A stretch of DNA of 64,000 nucleotides from Saccharothrix sp. ST-888 (GCF_000955975.1 NZ_JYJF01000005.1:1-64000); one strand, 5' to 3'; positions 8,867 through 17,831 are shown, counted from the first letter of the stretch. The notes: a model not told the origin generated them from the letters alone. Program-made: numbers and translations.

Positions 8867-9760
8867 GTGACCGCCCTGCCGCCCACCGAGCGCCGCAATC
8901 CGGCCACCACCGACATCGACCTGCTGCCCACGCTGGACCTGCTGCGCGCCGTCAACGCGGCCGACGCCGAGGTGCCCGCCGCCGTCGCGCGCGCCCTGCC
9001 GGTCCTGGCCGAGGCGGTGGACGCGGCGGTGGCGGCCCTGCGCGGCGGCGGGCGGGTGCACTACGTGGGTGCCGGCTCCTCGGGGCGCTACGCCGTCCTG
9101 GACGCCGCCGAGCTCGCACCCACCTACGGGCTGGAACCCGGCCGCATCACCGCTCATCTCGCCGGCGGCCCAGCCGCGTTGGCACAGGCGGTCGAGGGCG
9201 CGGAGGACAGTGAACCCGCCGGGCGGGAGGCGGTGGCCGGGCTGAGGCCGGGCGACGTCGTCCTCGGGCTCGCGGCGAGCGGCCGGACCCCGTACGTGGC
9301 GGGCGCGCTGGCGGCCGCGCGGGAGGTCGGGGCGAAGGCCGTGCTGGTGAGCTGCAATCCGCAGGCACCGCTCGCCGACCTGGCCGACCTGCACGTCTGC
9401 ACCGACACCGGGCCCGAGGTGGTGACCGGCTCGACCCGGATGAAGGCGGGCAGCGCGCAGAAGCTGGTACTGCACGGCTTCTCCACCGCAGTCATGGTCC
9501 GGCTGGGCCGGACCTGGTCGAACCTGATGACGGAGGTCGCCGCGACCAACGCCAAGCTGGTCGGCCGGAAGCTGACCATCCTGACCCAGGCCACCGGTGC
9601 GGACCCGGACACCTGCCGTGCCGCCCTGCGGTCCACCGAGGGCGAGTTGAAGCCCGCGCTGGTCCTGCTGCTCACCGGTACCACCCCGGCGGCCGCCCGC
9701 GCCGCGCTGCACTCCGCCGACGGCGTGGTCAGAGCAGCGCTCGACAAGCTCCGCCCGTAG
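8867..9760 (+). CDS. murQ: N-acetylmuramic acid 6-phosphate etherase
   Basis: A 297-residue SIS-fold enzyme that splits the lactyl ether of MurNAc-6-phosphate to GlcNAc-6-phosphate in peptidoglycan recycling. It shows the family's ERRNPATTDID N-terminus, the sugar-phosphate loop YVGAGSSGRYAVLDAAE, a second SIS segment GLAASGRTPYV, and the strongly conserved VVTGSTRMKAGSAQK and TNAKL blocks. Length is normal for MurQ. GTG 8867 has CGGAGG five bases ahead. Gene order with a divergent amidohydrolase suggests independent promoters in the 247-bp gap. Confidence 0.92.
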   Translation: MTALPPTERRNPATTDIDLLPTLDLLRAVNAADAEVPAAVARALPVLAEAVDAAVAALRGGGRVHYVGAGSSGRYAVLDAAELAPTYGLEPGRITAHLAGGPAALAQAVEGAEDSEPAGREAVAGLRPGDVVLGLAASGRTPYVAGALAAAREVGAKAVLVSCNPQAPLADLADLHVCTDTGPEVVTGSTRMKAGSAQKLVLHGFSTAVMVRLGRTWSNLMTEVAATNAKLVGRKLTILTQATGADPDTCRAALRSTEGELKPALVLLLTGTTPAAARAALHSADGVVRAALDKLRP

Positions 9761-9848
9761 CGCGACCCCTCCCCCCCGCTCCGCCAGAGGCCGGACCGGA
9801 CAACCAGGGGCACCGGCAGATCACAGAACTGGCAAGGGTCGTACCCCT

Positions 9849-9876
9849 TTTGATGGAGCTTCCGCACTCCTACCGT
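9849..9876 (+). promoter_or_regulatory. Possible promoter of the S53 protease gene
   Basis: TTTGAT (9849-9854) and TACCGT (9871-9876) are 16 bases apart. Just upstream an imperfect inverted repeat (AAGGG-N5-CCCTT, around 9835-9850) could be an operator. Weak evidence from consensus only. Confidence 0.3.
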
Positions 9877-9957
9877 TGAGGTCATCCACTGCGCAGCACC
9901 GTCCCCGCCGTCCCGGCGAGGGCGGTCCGGCGTCCCCGTCGCCTCAGGAGGACCTCA

Positions 9958-11601
9958 GTGAAGTCCCGCCTCAAGCCCCTCATCGGACTGCTCGCCGCAC
10001 CGCTGCCGATCATCGCGCTCGCCGCCGCGCCGGCCTTCGCGGCATCGGCCGCAGCACAGCCGGTCGCCCTGAACGGGAACGTCGTTCCGGCCGTGAGCCA
10101 CTCGACCCGGACCGGAGAGGTCGCGGCGGACCGGGCGATAACCGTCGCCGTCAGCCTCAGCCAGCGGGACACGGCGGGCCTGGAGACCTTCCTGGCCCAG
10201 GTGACCGACCCGAAGTCGCCCGGCTACCAGCACTACCTGACGGTTGATCAGTTCGCCCAGCGGTTCGGCGCGACCGAGGCGACGGTGGCCAAGGTGACCG
10301 CGTACCTGAAGGCCCAGGGCCTGAAGGTCGGCGCGGTGACGGCCAACCACCTCACCCTTGAGGCCAGCGGCACCGCCGCCCAGGTTCAGCAGGCCTTCGG
10401 CACCAGACTTTCGACCTTCCACGACAGCACGACCGACCGCGACTTCTACGCCAACACCACGGCGCCGGTGCTGCCCGCCGAGATCGCCGCCGCGGTGACC
10501 GACGTCTCCGGGCTCAACGACTACGCGAAGTACCGGCACTTCAGCACCGGCAAGCTGTCGCCCGAGGTCGCCACCCGCGCCCCGTCCGGCCTGAGCCCGA
10601 CCAAGGCCCGGACCGCGTACAACCTCAACTCCGCCCTCAGCGCCGGTTACACCGGCAAGGGGCAGAGCGTCGCGGTGGCGGAGTTCTCCGCGTTCCAGCA
10701 GTCGAACATCGCGGCGTACGACAAGTACTACGGCCTCACCCCGCCCACTCCGACGGTCGTCAACGCCGGTGGCGGCACCACCGACCTGTCGGGCCAGGGC
10801 GAGGTCGAGCTGGACATCGAGGTGATCCACGCGCTGGCGCCCGGCGCCAACGTGAAGGTCTACGAGGCGCCGAACAGCGATGCCGGGGAGGTCGCCCTCT
10901 ACAGCAAGCTGGTCAGCGACAAGGTGCCCGTCATCTCGATCAGTTGGGGTATCTACGAGTCGGGCGAGACCGCGTCCAACCGGGTCGCGGTCGACGCCGA
11001 CTTCAAGGAGGCCGCCGCCCAGGGCCAGTCGGTCTACGCCGCCTCGGGCGACAGCGGCTCCGACGACGCCGGCAACGGCGGCACCTCGGTGGACTTCCCG
11101 GCGGCCGACCCGTACGTCACCGGGACCGGCGGCACCACGCTGTCCACCAGCTCGTCGGGCGGCTGGAGCAAGGAGACCACCTGGAGCGGCAGCGGCGGCG
11201 GCGTGTCGTCGGTCTTCGCCACCCCGAGCTACCAGACGAAGGTGAACACCGGCGCCAAGCGCGCGGTGCCGGACGTCGCGGCGGTCGCCGACCCCGCCAC
11301 CGGCTGGGCCGTCTACACCGCGGGCGCCTGGTACACCTACGGCGGTACCAGCGCGGCGGCACCCAACTGGGCCGCGTTCACCGCCGTCTACAACAGCGAG
11401 GCCGCGGCCAAGTCGAAGCCCGCCTTCGGCTTCGCGAACAGCACCATCTACTCGCTGGCCTCCTCGGCCAACTACGGTGCCGCCTTCCACGACGTGACCA
11501 GCGGCTCCAACGGCGCCTACAAGGCGGCCAAGGGCTACGACAAGGTGACCGGCTGGGGCTCCTACAACGGGGCGGGCTTCCTCAAGGCCAAACTCGGCTG
11601 A
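9958..11601 (+). CDS. Secreted S53 (sedolisin/kumamolisin-type) serine peptidase
   Basis: A 547-residue pre-pro-protease. Residues 1-29 are a Sec signal ending AFA; 30-200 form the activation prodomain (VTDPKSPGYQHYLT is typical); the rest is the catalytic domain. The Glu-x3-Asp pair is E282 and D286 in GEVELDIEV, the oxyanion Asp is D365 in SGDSGSDDAG, and the nucleophile is S465 in GGTSAAAPNW. The calcium site is at the C-terminus (HDVTSGSNG, GYDKVTGWGS). Such enzymes work at acidic pH outside the cell after self-cleavage. GTG 9958 follows CAGGAGGACCTCA. A hairpin terminator follows the gene. Confidence 0.92.
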   Translation: MKSRLKPLIGLLAAPLPIIALAAAPAFAASAAAQPVALNGNVVPAVSHSTRTGEVAADRAITVAVSLSQRDTAGLETFLAQVTDPKSPGYQHYLTVDQFAQRFGATEATVAKVTAYLKAQGLKVGAVTANHLTLEASGTAAQVQQAFGTRLSTFHDSTTDRDFYANTTAPVLPAEIAAAVTDVSGLNDYAKYRHFSTGKLSPEVATRAPSGLSPTKARTAYNLNSALSAGYTGKGQSVAVAEFSAFQQSNIAAYDKYYGLTPPTPTVVNAGGGTTDLSGQGEVELDIEVIHALAPGANVKVYEAPNSDAGEVALYSKLVSDKVPVISISWGIYESGETASNRVAVDADFKEAAAQGQSVYAASGDSGSDDAGNGGTSVDFPAADPYVTGTGGTTLSTSSSGGWSKETTWSGSGGGVSSVFATPSYQTKVNTGAKRAVPDVAAVADPATGWAVYTAGAWYTYGGTSAAAPNWAAFTAVYNSEAAAKSKPAFGFANSTIYSLASSANYGAAFHDVTSGSNGAYKAAKGYDKVTGWGSYNGAGFLKAKLG

Positions 11602-11618
11602 CGAACGGCGGCCGGCAC

Positions 11619-11654
11619 GGCGAAGGGGTCGGGCCCGCGCCCGGCCCCTTCGCC
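11619..11654 (+). terminator. Hairpin terminator after the S53 protease
   Basis: GGCGAAGGGG (11619-11628) pairs perfectly with CCCCTTCGCC (11645-11654) around a 16-base GC-rich middle that can extend the stem. It is 18 bases past the stop codon. No U tract follows, as is common in actinomycetes. Confidence 0.65.
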
Positions 11655-11801
11655 TGCAGCTGGCCCCTCCGCCGTGGTCCGGCCCCGGTCACCGCTCCGC
11701 CCGTACGGCCCAGCAGCGGCAGCGCCGCGGCCGCCGCGCTGCGCATGGTGCTGTGAGAGCAGCCCCGCGACCGGGGAGCGAGCGAGAGCGAGGAGCGGGC
11801 G

Positions 11802-13316
11802 ATGGGACCTCCGGGCCAGGGGCAGCCGCCGACGAAGCACCGGTTCACCTTTCCGAGTGCGATCACCGTACTGGCACTGGTCACCGTCGCGGTCTGGGCG
11901 CTGGCCTTCCTGATCCCGCCCGGACAGTACGACCGCACCCCGAACGGCGCCCCGATCCGGGGGACGTACCACCGGGTGTCCTCGGGGCTGAGCTTCACCG
12001 GCCGCCTGAAGGACCTGTTCCTCTCCCCCGTCAACGGTCTCTACGGCATCAGGGACCTGAAGACCGGCCAGGTCGGCCCGACGCTCGCCGGGGCCCTCTA
12101 CGGCAGCGCGGGCGTCTTCCTCTTCGTCCTCGCCATCGGCGCCTTCATCACGGTGGTCTTCGCCACCGGCGCACTCGACCGGGGCATCGAGCGCCTGGCG
12201 CACGCCCTGCGCAATCGGGGCGCGCTGCTGATCGCCGGGATCATGGTGGTCTTCTCCGTGCTCGGCACGGTGGAGGGCTTCGCCGAGGAGACGCTCGGCT
12301 TCTACGGCCTGATCGTGCCGCTGATGCTGGCGCTCGGCTACGACCGGATGGTGGCGACCGGCACGATCATCCTCGGCGCGGGCATCGGCGTGCTCTGCTC
12401 GACCGTCAACCCGTTCGCCACCGGCGTCGCCTCCTCCGCCGCCGACATCTCGCTCGGCGACGGCATCGCGCTCCGGTTCGCGATGTGGATCGTGCTCACG
12501 GCCGTCACGGTCGGGTACGTGATCGGCTACGGCCGGCGGGTGCAGCGGGACCCGGACCGTTCCCTCGTCGGCTTCCTGCCGGGCGACCGGGAGCACGTCA
12601 CCGGCGAGGCGGGCGCGGCTCCGGAGCTGACCCGGCTGCACCGGGCGGTGCTGGCCCTGGTCGTCCTGGTCTTCGCGTTCATGATCTTCTCGGTGGTGCC
12701 CTGGTCCAGCGCGCTCAGCGGGAAGGCCGACGCGGCCGCCTACGCCTGGGAGCTGGACTGGTCCTTCGCCGAGCTGGCGGCGCTCTTCCTGGTGGCGGCC
12801 GTCCTGGTCGGGCTGGTCGGCCGGCTGGGCGAACAGCGGCTCAGCTCCACCATCGTGCAGGGCGCGGCCGACTTCATCGCGCCCGCGCTGGTCATCGTGC
12901 TGGCCCGCGGGGTCACCGTGATCATGAACAACGCCAGGGTGACCGACACCGTGCTGCACTCCATCGAGGGCGTGGTCGCGGGCTCTCCCTCCGCCCTGTT
13001 CGGGATCATCGTCTTCGTGGTGAACCTGCCGCTGGCCTTCCTGATCCCGTCCACCTCGGGTCATGCCACGCTGGCCATGCCGATCCTCGCACCGCTCGCC
13101 GACTTCGCCGGGGTCTCACGGGCCGTGGTCGTCACCGCATGGCAGTCGGCGAGCGGCTGGATGAACCTCTGGGTGCCGACCACGGCCGTCACCATCGGGG
13201 GCGTCTCGCTGGCCAAGGTCCGCTACGACCAGTACCTGCGGTTCATCTGGCCGCTGCTGGCGCTGCTGTCCGTGCTGATCTGTCTGTTCGTCGGCTTCGG
13301 CGCAGCCGTCGGCTGA
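11802..13316 (+). CDS. YfcC/DcuC-type membrane transporter
   Basis: A 504-residue integral membrane protein with about a dozen hydrophobic segments. The start (FTFPSAITVLALVTVAVWALAFLIPPGQY) and internal features (GTVEGFAEETLGFYGLIVPLMLALGYD, the STVNPFATGVASSAA loop, and LIPSTSGHATLAMPILAPLAD near the end) match the YfcC family of putative amino acid or C4-dicarboxylate carriers. The substrate is not known. A GAGGAG site precedes ATG 11802. It is transcribed toward the thrS leader; an inverted CCCGAGGG/CCCTCGGG pair at 13318-13363 may end its message. Confidence 0.85.
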   Translation: MGPPGQGQPPTKHRFTFPSAITVLALVTVAVWALAFLIPPGQYDRTPNGAPIRGTYHRVSSGLSFTGRLKDLFLSPVNGLYGIRDLKTGQVGPTLAGALYGSAGVFLFVLAIGAFITVVFATGALDRGIERLAHALRNRGALLIAGIMVVFSVLGTVEGFAEETLGFYGLIVPLMLALGYDRMVATGTIILGAGIGVLCSTVNPFATGVASSAADISLGDGIALRFAMWIVLTAVTVGYVIGYGRRVQRDPDRSLVGFLPGDREHVTGEAGAAPELTRLHRAVLALVVLVFAFMIFSVVPWSSALSGKADAAAYAWELDWSFAELAALFLVAAVLVGLVGRLGEQRLSSTIVQGAADFIAPALVIVLARGVTVIMNNARVTDTVLHSIEGVVAGSPSALFGIIVFVVNLPLAFLIPSTSGHATLAMPILAPLADFAGVSRAVVVTAWQSASGWMNLWVPTTAVTIGGVSLAKVRYDQYLRFIWPLLALLSVLICLFVGFGAAVG

Positions 13317-13373
13317 GCCCGAGGGCCGCTGCGCGAGCGGCGACCGCCGAAAGCCCCCTCGGGCGAAAGGACG

Positions 13374-13403
13374 TTGTGCGAGTGCCCAGGTCGCTGCTAG
13401 CGT
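13374..13403 (+). promoter_or_regulatory. Promoter of the threonine leader and thrS
   Basis: TTGTGC (13374-13379) and TAGCGT (13398-13403) are 18 bases apart. The expected transcription start, six to seven bases downstream, falls at the ATG of the leader peptide at 13411, so the leader would be translated from a leaderless message. Confidence 0.6.
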
Positions 13404-13410
13404 CGATGAC

Positions 13411-13464
13411 ATGAAGCGCGCTGCGATGATGACGACGACGCCGAGGAGTGTCCCGGCGCGCTGA
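13411..13464 (+). CDS. Threonine-rich leader peptide of thrS
   Basis: The 17-residue frame reads MKRAAMMTTTPRSVPAR and contains three adjacent ACG codons (13432-13440). It lies between a promoter that would start transcription at its ATG and a strong hairpin 16 bases past its stop, and the next gene encodes a threonyl-tRNA synthetase. This is the layout of a ribosome-mediated attenuator: a ribosome stalled for lack of Thr-tRNA should favour read-through. TCCCGG at 13451-13456 is complementary to CCGGGG inside the 5' arm of the hairpin and could be the antiterminator. The frame was read directly; regulation is inferred. Confidence 0.75.
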   Translation: MKRAAMMTTTPRSVPAR

Positions 13465-13479
13465 ACCGTGTTCTTTCGC

Positions 13480-13509
13480 GAAGCCCCGGGGCGAGTGCCC
13501 CGGGGCTTC
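13480..13509 (+). terminator. Attenuator hairpin in front of thrS
   Basis: GAAGCCCCGGGGC (13480-13492) and GCCCCGGGGCTTC (13497-13509) form a perfect 13-bp stem with a 4-base loop, followed by GTCGTGTGG. It is placed between the leader peptide and the synthetase gene, where a terminator would block expression unless relieved. Confidence 0.7.
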
Positions 13510-13559
13510 GTCGTGTGGGTCCCCCGGTCGCCCGCCCCACCCGACCAAGGGAGACCGCC

Positions 13560-14771
13560 ATGCACGACCACCGCAGGCTCGGCCGCGAGCTCGACCTCTT
13601 CGACACCGACCCGCTGATCGGCTCCGGCCTGCCGTACTGGCTGCCCTCGGGCGCGGCCGTCCGGCACAGCCTGGAGGAGTACATCCGCGAGGTGGAGCGC
13701 CGGGCGGGCTACCGCCACGTGTACTCGCCCGTGCTCGGCAAACGCGAGCTGTACGAGATCTCGGGCCACTGGGCGCACTACAGCGACGACATGTTCCCGC
13801 CGATGGACCTGGGCGGCGAGCAGGTGGTGCTGCGGCCCAGCCTGTGTCCGCACCATGCGCTGATCTTCCGCTCCCGCTCCCACAGCTACCGCGAACTTCC
13901 GTTGAGAATGGCCGAGTTGGGCGGGATGTACCGATCCGAGCTGTCCGGGGTACTGGGCGGGCTGACCCGGGTGCGGGCGATCCAGCTGAACGACGCGCAC
14001 GTCTTCTGCACCCTCGACCAGGTCGCCGACGAGGCACGGGCGGCGCTGGACCTGATCCGGCAGGCGTACCGGGCACTGGGGATCACCCCGTCGCGGATCC
14101 GGCTCTCACTGCCGGGCGAGGGCGGGAAGTACGTCGCCGCGCCCGAGCTGTGGGAGCGCTCGGCCGCGCTGCTGATCGAGGTGCTGGACGGCTCCGGGCT
14201 GGAGTACGAGGCGGTGGCGGGCGAAGCCGCCTTCTACGGCCCGAAGATCGACGTGCAGATCGCGGACGGGGCCGGCCGGGAGGCGACCCTGTCCACCATC
14301 CAGGTCGACTTCCACCAGCCGGAGCAGTTCGACCTGGGCTACATCGGCCCGGACGGCTCACGGCACCGTCCGGTGATGGTCCACCGGGCGATCATCGGCA
14401 GCGTCGAGCGGGCCGTCGCCCACCTGATCGAGCTGCACGGCGGCGCCTTCCCGGCCTGGCTCGCCCCGGTCCAGCTGGTCGCGGTGCCTATCTCGGCGGC
14501 GGAGGTCCCGGTGGCCGCCGCCTTCGTGGAGCGCTGCCTGGACCGGGGGCTGCGCGCCGAGCTGGCCGATCCCGAACAGGGCACCCTGGGCGCCAGGATC
14601 CGCACCGCGCGGCTCGTCCCCTACCAGGCCGTCATCGGCTCCCGTGAGGCCGCCGCCGGGCAGGTCGCCCTGCGCCTGCGGGACGGCCGCCGGCTCGATC
14701 CGCTCGCCGCCTCCGAAGTCCTGCACCGGATCGGCGAGTTGACCGGCCGTCACAGTATCGACCTGTGGTGA
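13560..14771 (+). CDS. thrS: Compact threonyl-tRNA synthetase lacking TGS and editing domains
   Basis: 403 residues against about 640-660 for housekeeping ThrRS: the N-terminal TGS and editing domains are absent. The class II core is complete: zinc ligands C96 (SLCPHHA), H147 (NDAHVFC) and H275 (VMVHRAI), motif 2 Arg in MYRSE, the following LTRVR, and motif 3 IIGSVER; the anticodon-binding domain fills about 300-400. It charges tRNA-Thr but cannot edit Ser-tRNA-Thr in cis. ATG 13560 follows AAGGGAG. The threonine leader and hairpin upstream suggest induction on threonine or Thr-tRNA shortage. A second full-length thrS is expected elsewhere; alternatively this copy gives resistance to a ThrRS inhibitor. 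Confidence 0.88.
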   Translation: MHDHRRLGRELDLFDTDPLIGSGLPYWLPSGAAVRHSLEEYIREVERRAGYRHVYSPVLGKRELYEISGHWAHYSDDMFPPMDLGGEQVVLRPSLCPHHALIFRSRSHSYRELPLRMAELGGMYRSELSGVLGGLTRVRAIQLNDAHVFCTLDQVADEARAALDLIRQAYRALGITPSRIRLSLPGEGGKYVAAPELWERSAALLIEVLDGSGLEYEAVAGEAAFYGPKIDVQIADGAGREATLSTIQVDFHQPEQFDLGYIGPDGSRHRPVMVHRAIIGSVERAVAHLIELHGGAFPAWLAPVQLVAVPISAAEVPVAAAFVERCLDRGLRAELADPEQGTLGARIRTARLVPYQAVIGSREAAAGQVALRLRDGRRLDPLAASEVLHRIGELTGRHSIDLW

Positions 14772-14947
14772 CGCACCGTGGACGGCGGGCCTACGGTGAC
14801 GCGGATGGAGCTGAGTGAGTTAAGACCGGTCGCCAGATGGGGGCGGCGTCGCGTGCCGAGGGCTGACCGCCCGGGGCCCCGGCGGTCGGCGGGTCGTGTC
14901 GGGGCGGGCGCGGGTGCCGGATGAGAGTCTGGGAGCGGAGGTGATCG

Positions 14948-15841
14948 GTGACCATGTCCGGAGCACCCGGGGGCCCGACCGGGCCGGGAGCCGGCCCGCA
15001 GGGCAGCCGACGGACGGGGGCGAGCGCACTCACCGGACCGCTGCCCGAGCACGGACGGGTCCGGATCGCGGTCCACCGGATCTGGCGCCACGGGCGCGAG
15101 CTGGAGCTGATGCACCGGGCCATGGGCTTCGCGGCCCTCGGCTTCGTCACCCTGGTCCCGCTGCTGATCGTGGTCGCCGCCGCGTCCCCCGTGCACGGCG
15201 CCGGCTTCGCCGGCTGGGTGGTGGACGGCCTGGGCCTCTCCGGCCGTTCCGCGCAGGAGGTCCAGGACCTGTTCGCCTCACCGACCCAGGCGCTCAGCGC
15301 CACCACGGCGCTCAGCCTCGCGGTCGCCAGCGTCTTCGGCATCTCGTTCATGGCGGCCGTCCAGACCGGTTACGAACGGGTCTGGCGGCTCGTCCCGGCG
15401 GCCTGGCACACCGTCTGGCGGCAGACGATCGGACTGGCCGGGCTGGTGGGCTTCCTGCTCGTCGCCTCCTGGGCCGGGGTGCCCTGGCAGGCCAGCCCGG
15501 CCCAGCCCGCGATCAGGCTGCTGACCGCGCTCGGCGGCGGGGTGCTGTTCTTCTGGTGGACCCAGTGGCTGCTGCTGGGCGGCCGGGTGCCGTGGCGGGC
15601 GCTCTTCCCCGGTTCGCTGGCCACCGTGCTGGCCCTGGTCGGACTGCGGCTCTTCTCACAGCTGGTCTTCCGCCCGCTGATCATCTCCAACGCACTCTCC
15701 TACGGCGTGATCGGGACGGTGCTGGTGGTGCAGTCCTGGCTGGTCGGGGTCGGCTTCACGGTCTTCGCGGGCGCCCTGGCCGGCCACGCCTTCTGGGAGC
15801 ACCGGCTGCACCACGCCGGGCGGGACGACGCCGAATCCTGA
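14948..15841 (+). CDS. YihY/BrkB-like inner membrane protein
   Basis: A 297-residue membrane protein with about six hydrophobic segments. The hydrophilic N-terminus (GRELELMHRAMGFAALGFVTLVPLL) and the central WWTQWLLLGGRVPWRALFPGSLATVLALVGLRLFS block resemble the YihY/UPF0761 family, whose role is unresolved. GTG 14948 has GGAGG six bases ahead; an ATG two codons later is an alternative start. Nothing in the neighbourhood sets a pathway. Confidence 0.7.
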   Translation: MTMSGAPGGPTGPGAGPQGSRRTGASALTGPLPEHGRVRIAVHRIWRHGRELELMHRAMGFAALGFVTLVPLLIVVAAASPVHGAGFAGWVVDGLGLSGRSAQEVQDLFASPTQALSATTALSLAVASVFGISFMAAVQTGYERVWRLVPAAWHTVWRQTIGLAGLVGFLLVASWAGVPWQASPAQPAIRLLTALGGGVLFFWWTQWLLLGGRVPWRALFPGSLATVLALVGLRLFSQLVFRPLIISNALSYGVIGTVLVVQSWLVGVGFTVFAGALAGHAFWEHRLHHAGRDDAES

Positions 15842-15900
15842 GGGACACCCCCCTTCGGGCGGGGTGGACGCCCTTCGGCGGTGGCCCGCAGACTGCTGCG

Positions 15901-16881
15901 ATGGGGCATTCGGTGGGGCAGCGGACGCAGGAAGCCTGGAGCAGCGGGGCGGGCGAGAGCGGGGTGCGGGACCTCGCGGTCCCGCTGCACGTGCTGGAGG
16001 TCCCGCTCCCGCACGTGCTGCCGTTCGCGATCGGGTCCTTCGACTCGATCGGGCCGATGTCGCGGGCGGCCTTTCCGCATCGGCACTCCTTCTACGAGAT
16101 CGCCTACGTCACCGGCGGGTCCGGCTGCCATGTGGTGGATCTGGCCAGCCGCCCGCTGCGGCCGCCGCACCTGTGCGTGATCGCCCCCGGCCAGGTGCAC
16201 CACTGGGAGGACGCGGGCGACGTCAGCGGCTGGGTGATGCTGTTCAACGAGGAGTTCCTGCTCGCGCACCCCGAGGACGGCGGGGCGCTGCGCGAGGTGA
16301 GCAGCCGCCCGTGGCTGAGCCTGGACGACCGGGCGGCGCGGCGGTTCGGCGGGCTGGTCGGGGAGATGGCCCGGGAGTACCGGGAGGCCGAGGCCGGGTA
16401 CGTCGGGGTGCTGCGTTCGCAGCTGCACGTGCTGTCGGTGTGGGCGCTGCGGGCGATGGGCGGTGCGGACGGCGTCCCGGCCGTCGAGGAGCGGCTCCCC
16501 GGCCGACCGGGCGAGCTGGTGGCCGAGTTCACCCGGCTGATCGCGCTGCCGGGCCGGACCGAGCGCTCGGTCCGCTCCTACGCACGGGAGTTGGGGGTGT
16601 CGGCGGGCTATCTGAGCGAGGTGGTGAAGGCGGCTCTCGGTGTCACCCCGGGCGCCCTGATCCGGCGGAGCCAGACCCTGGAGGCACAACGACTGCTGCT
16701 GCGGACCGATCTGACGGTACGGCAGATCTCCAGAGAGGCCGGATTCGCCGATCCTGCGTACTTCTGCCGGTTCTTCCGCCGCGAGACCGGGGTCTCACCG
16801 GGCGAGTACCGCAGCGGGGGCGGAGGAAACCACCACGATCCCCGAATCGAGTCCATCGCCTCCGCGCCCGGCGCGGCGTAG
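15901..16881 (+). CDS. AraC-family transcriptional regulator with cupin sensor domain
   Basis: 326 residues: an N-terminal cupin-like sensing domain (HRHSFYEIAYVTGGSG, then CVIAPGQVHHWEDAG) and a C-terminal double helix-turn-helix (about 225-315) ending in the AraC hallmark FADPAYFCRFFRRETGVSPGEYR. It most likely activates genes in response to a small ligand. ATG 15901 lacks a ribosome site; CAGACT ends eight bases upstream, fitting a leaderless message. The following 257 bases to the convergent DUF1275 gene hold no gene I can see. Confidence 0.85.
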   Translation: MGHSVGQRTQEAWSSGAGESGVRDLAVPLHVLEVPLPHVLPFAIGSFDSIGPMSRAAFPHRHSFYEIAYVTGGSGCHVVDLASRPLRPPHLCVIAPGQVHHWEDAGDVSGWVMLFNEEFLLAHPEDGGALREVSSRPWLSLDDRAARRFGGLVGEMAREYREAEAGYVGVLRSQLHVLSVWALRAMGGADGVPAVEERLPGRPGELVAEFTRLIALPGRTERSVRSYARELGVSAGYLSEVVKAALGVTPGALIRRSQTLEAQRLLLRTDLTVRQISREAGFADPAYFCRFFRRETGVSPGEYRSGGGGNHHDPRIESIASAPGAA

Positions 16882-17138
16882 GTTTGGCCGCAGTGATCCC
16901 CGACGGCCCGTCCCCGCGCGCCGCACGGCGGCCGCCTGCCATGCTCGGTCACCACCCCCCACGCACCTCTGTGTGATTGTCATGTAATGGCCACCGTGCG
17001 GCGCTCCCACCCCTTCCTGGAGCTGCGATGGCCCCTCACGACAACGACCGGAGCGACGACAACCCTGGCGGGAGCCGCGCCCGCGCTGCTCCCCGCGCAC
17101 CCTGGAGCGTCCGGAGAGTACGGCGCTCCCGCCCGGCC

Positions 17139-17831
17139 CTAGCGGGCGGACCGGCGGGCGGCGAGTTCGGCGTGGGCGAGGAGGACGGCGGCGACCAGCG
17201 CGACCCCGATGGCGCAGAGCGCCAGGGAGCGGACCACCCCGTGGTGCAGTTGGAACCAGGCGCCGACGAAGGCTCCGGCCGCCATCGCGACCGCCGCACC
17301 GGCGCGGCGCCCGGCGCGCGGACCGGCGCCGCCGGCCAGCGGCGAGTCGGCGGCCAGGCCGGTCAGGGTCATGGTCAGCACGGTGGTGGTCAGGTCGGCG
17401 ACCCCCGCCCGGCGGACGGAGGCGTTGCGGATGCCCATGGCCAGCGCGAGTACCGCGATCACCGCCAAGCGGCCCGCCGTGCCCTGGACGAGGGAGGCGA
17501 CGGCGGCGGCCAGGCCGGTCAGGGCCGCCTCCGCCACCAGCGCGCCGCCGAACCAGCGGTGTGCGGGGCGCGACTTCATCGCCACCGCGAACCGCCCGGC
17601 CACCACGGCCCCGACGAGGAAGCCCGCCAGCGAGGTCAGTGAGGCAACGGCCGAGAAGCCGGGGGCGCCCGCTGCGGCGAAGCCGACCACGACCACGTTG
17701 CCGGTCATGTTGGCCGTGAAGACCCTGCCCAGCCCCAGGAAGCTGACCGCGTCGAGAAAGCCGCTGACCACGGTCAGGACCATCAGTACGACCGGCAGAC
17801 GCTCCCGGGCACCGATCCCCTGCTCGCCCAT
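17139..17831 (-). CDS. DUF1275 (YoaK-type) membrane protein
   Basis: A 230-residue membrane protein with six predicted hydrophobic segments and the family hallmark VSFLGLGRVFTANMTGNVV near the N-terminus and ALAMGIRNASVRRAGVADLTTTVLT in the middle. The family is widespread and functionally undefined, perhaps a transporter. It ends 73 bases before the P450 start region in tail-to-head order on the same strand. Confidence 0.8.
   Translation of the reverse strand: MGEQGIGARERLPVVLMVLTVVSGFLDAVSFLGLGRVFTANMTGNVVVVGFAAAGAPGFSAVASLTSLAGFLVGAVVAGRFAVAMKSRPAHRWFGGALVAEAALTGLAAAVASLVQGTAGRLAVIAVLALAMGIRNASVRRAGVADLTTTVLTMTLTGLAADSPLAGGAGPRAGRRAGAAVAMAAGAFVGAWFQLHHGVVRSLALCAIGVALVAAVLLAHAELAARRSAR

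Noticed and set aside
9955..11490. 511-codon open frame antisense to the S53 protease
   Set aside because: Mirror frame of a high-GC gene; Gly/Arg/Val repeats, no domain, while the plus-strand frame has a complete protease.
13560..14771. Suspicion that the compact ThrRS lost a zinc ligand (Gly in SGVLGGLTRVR)
   Set aside because: By alignment with E. coli numbering the zinc His is in NDAHVFC, which is present; the Gly site is not a ligand.
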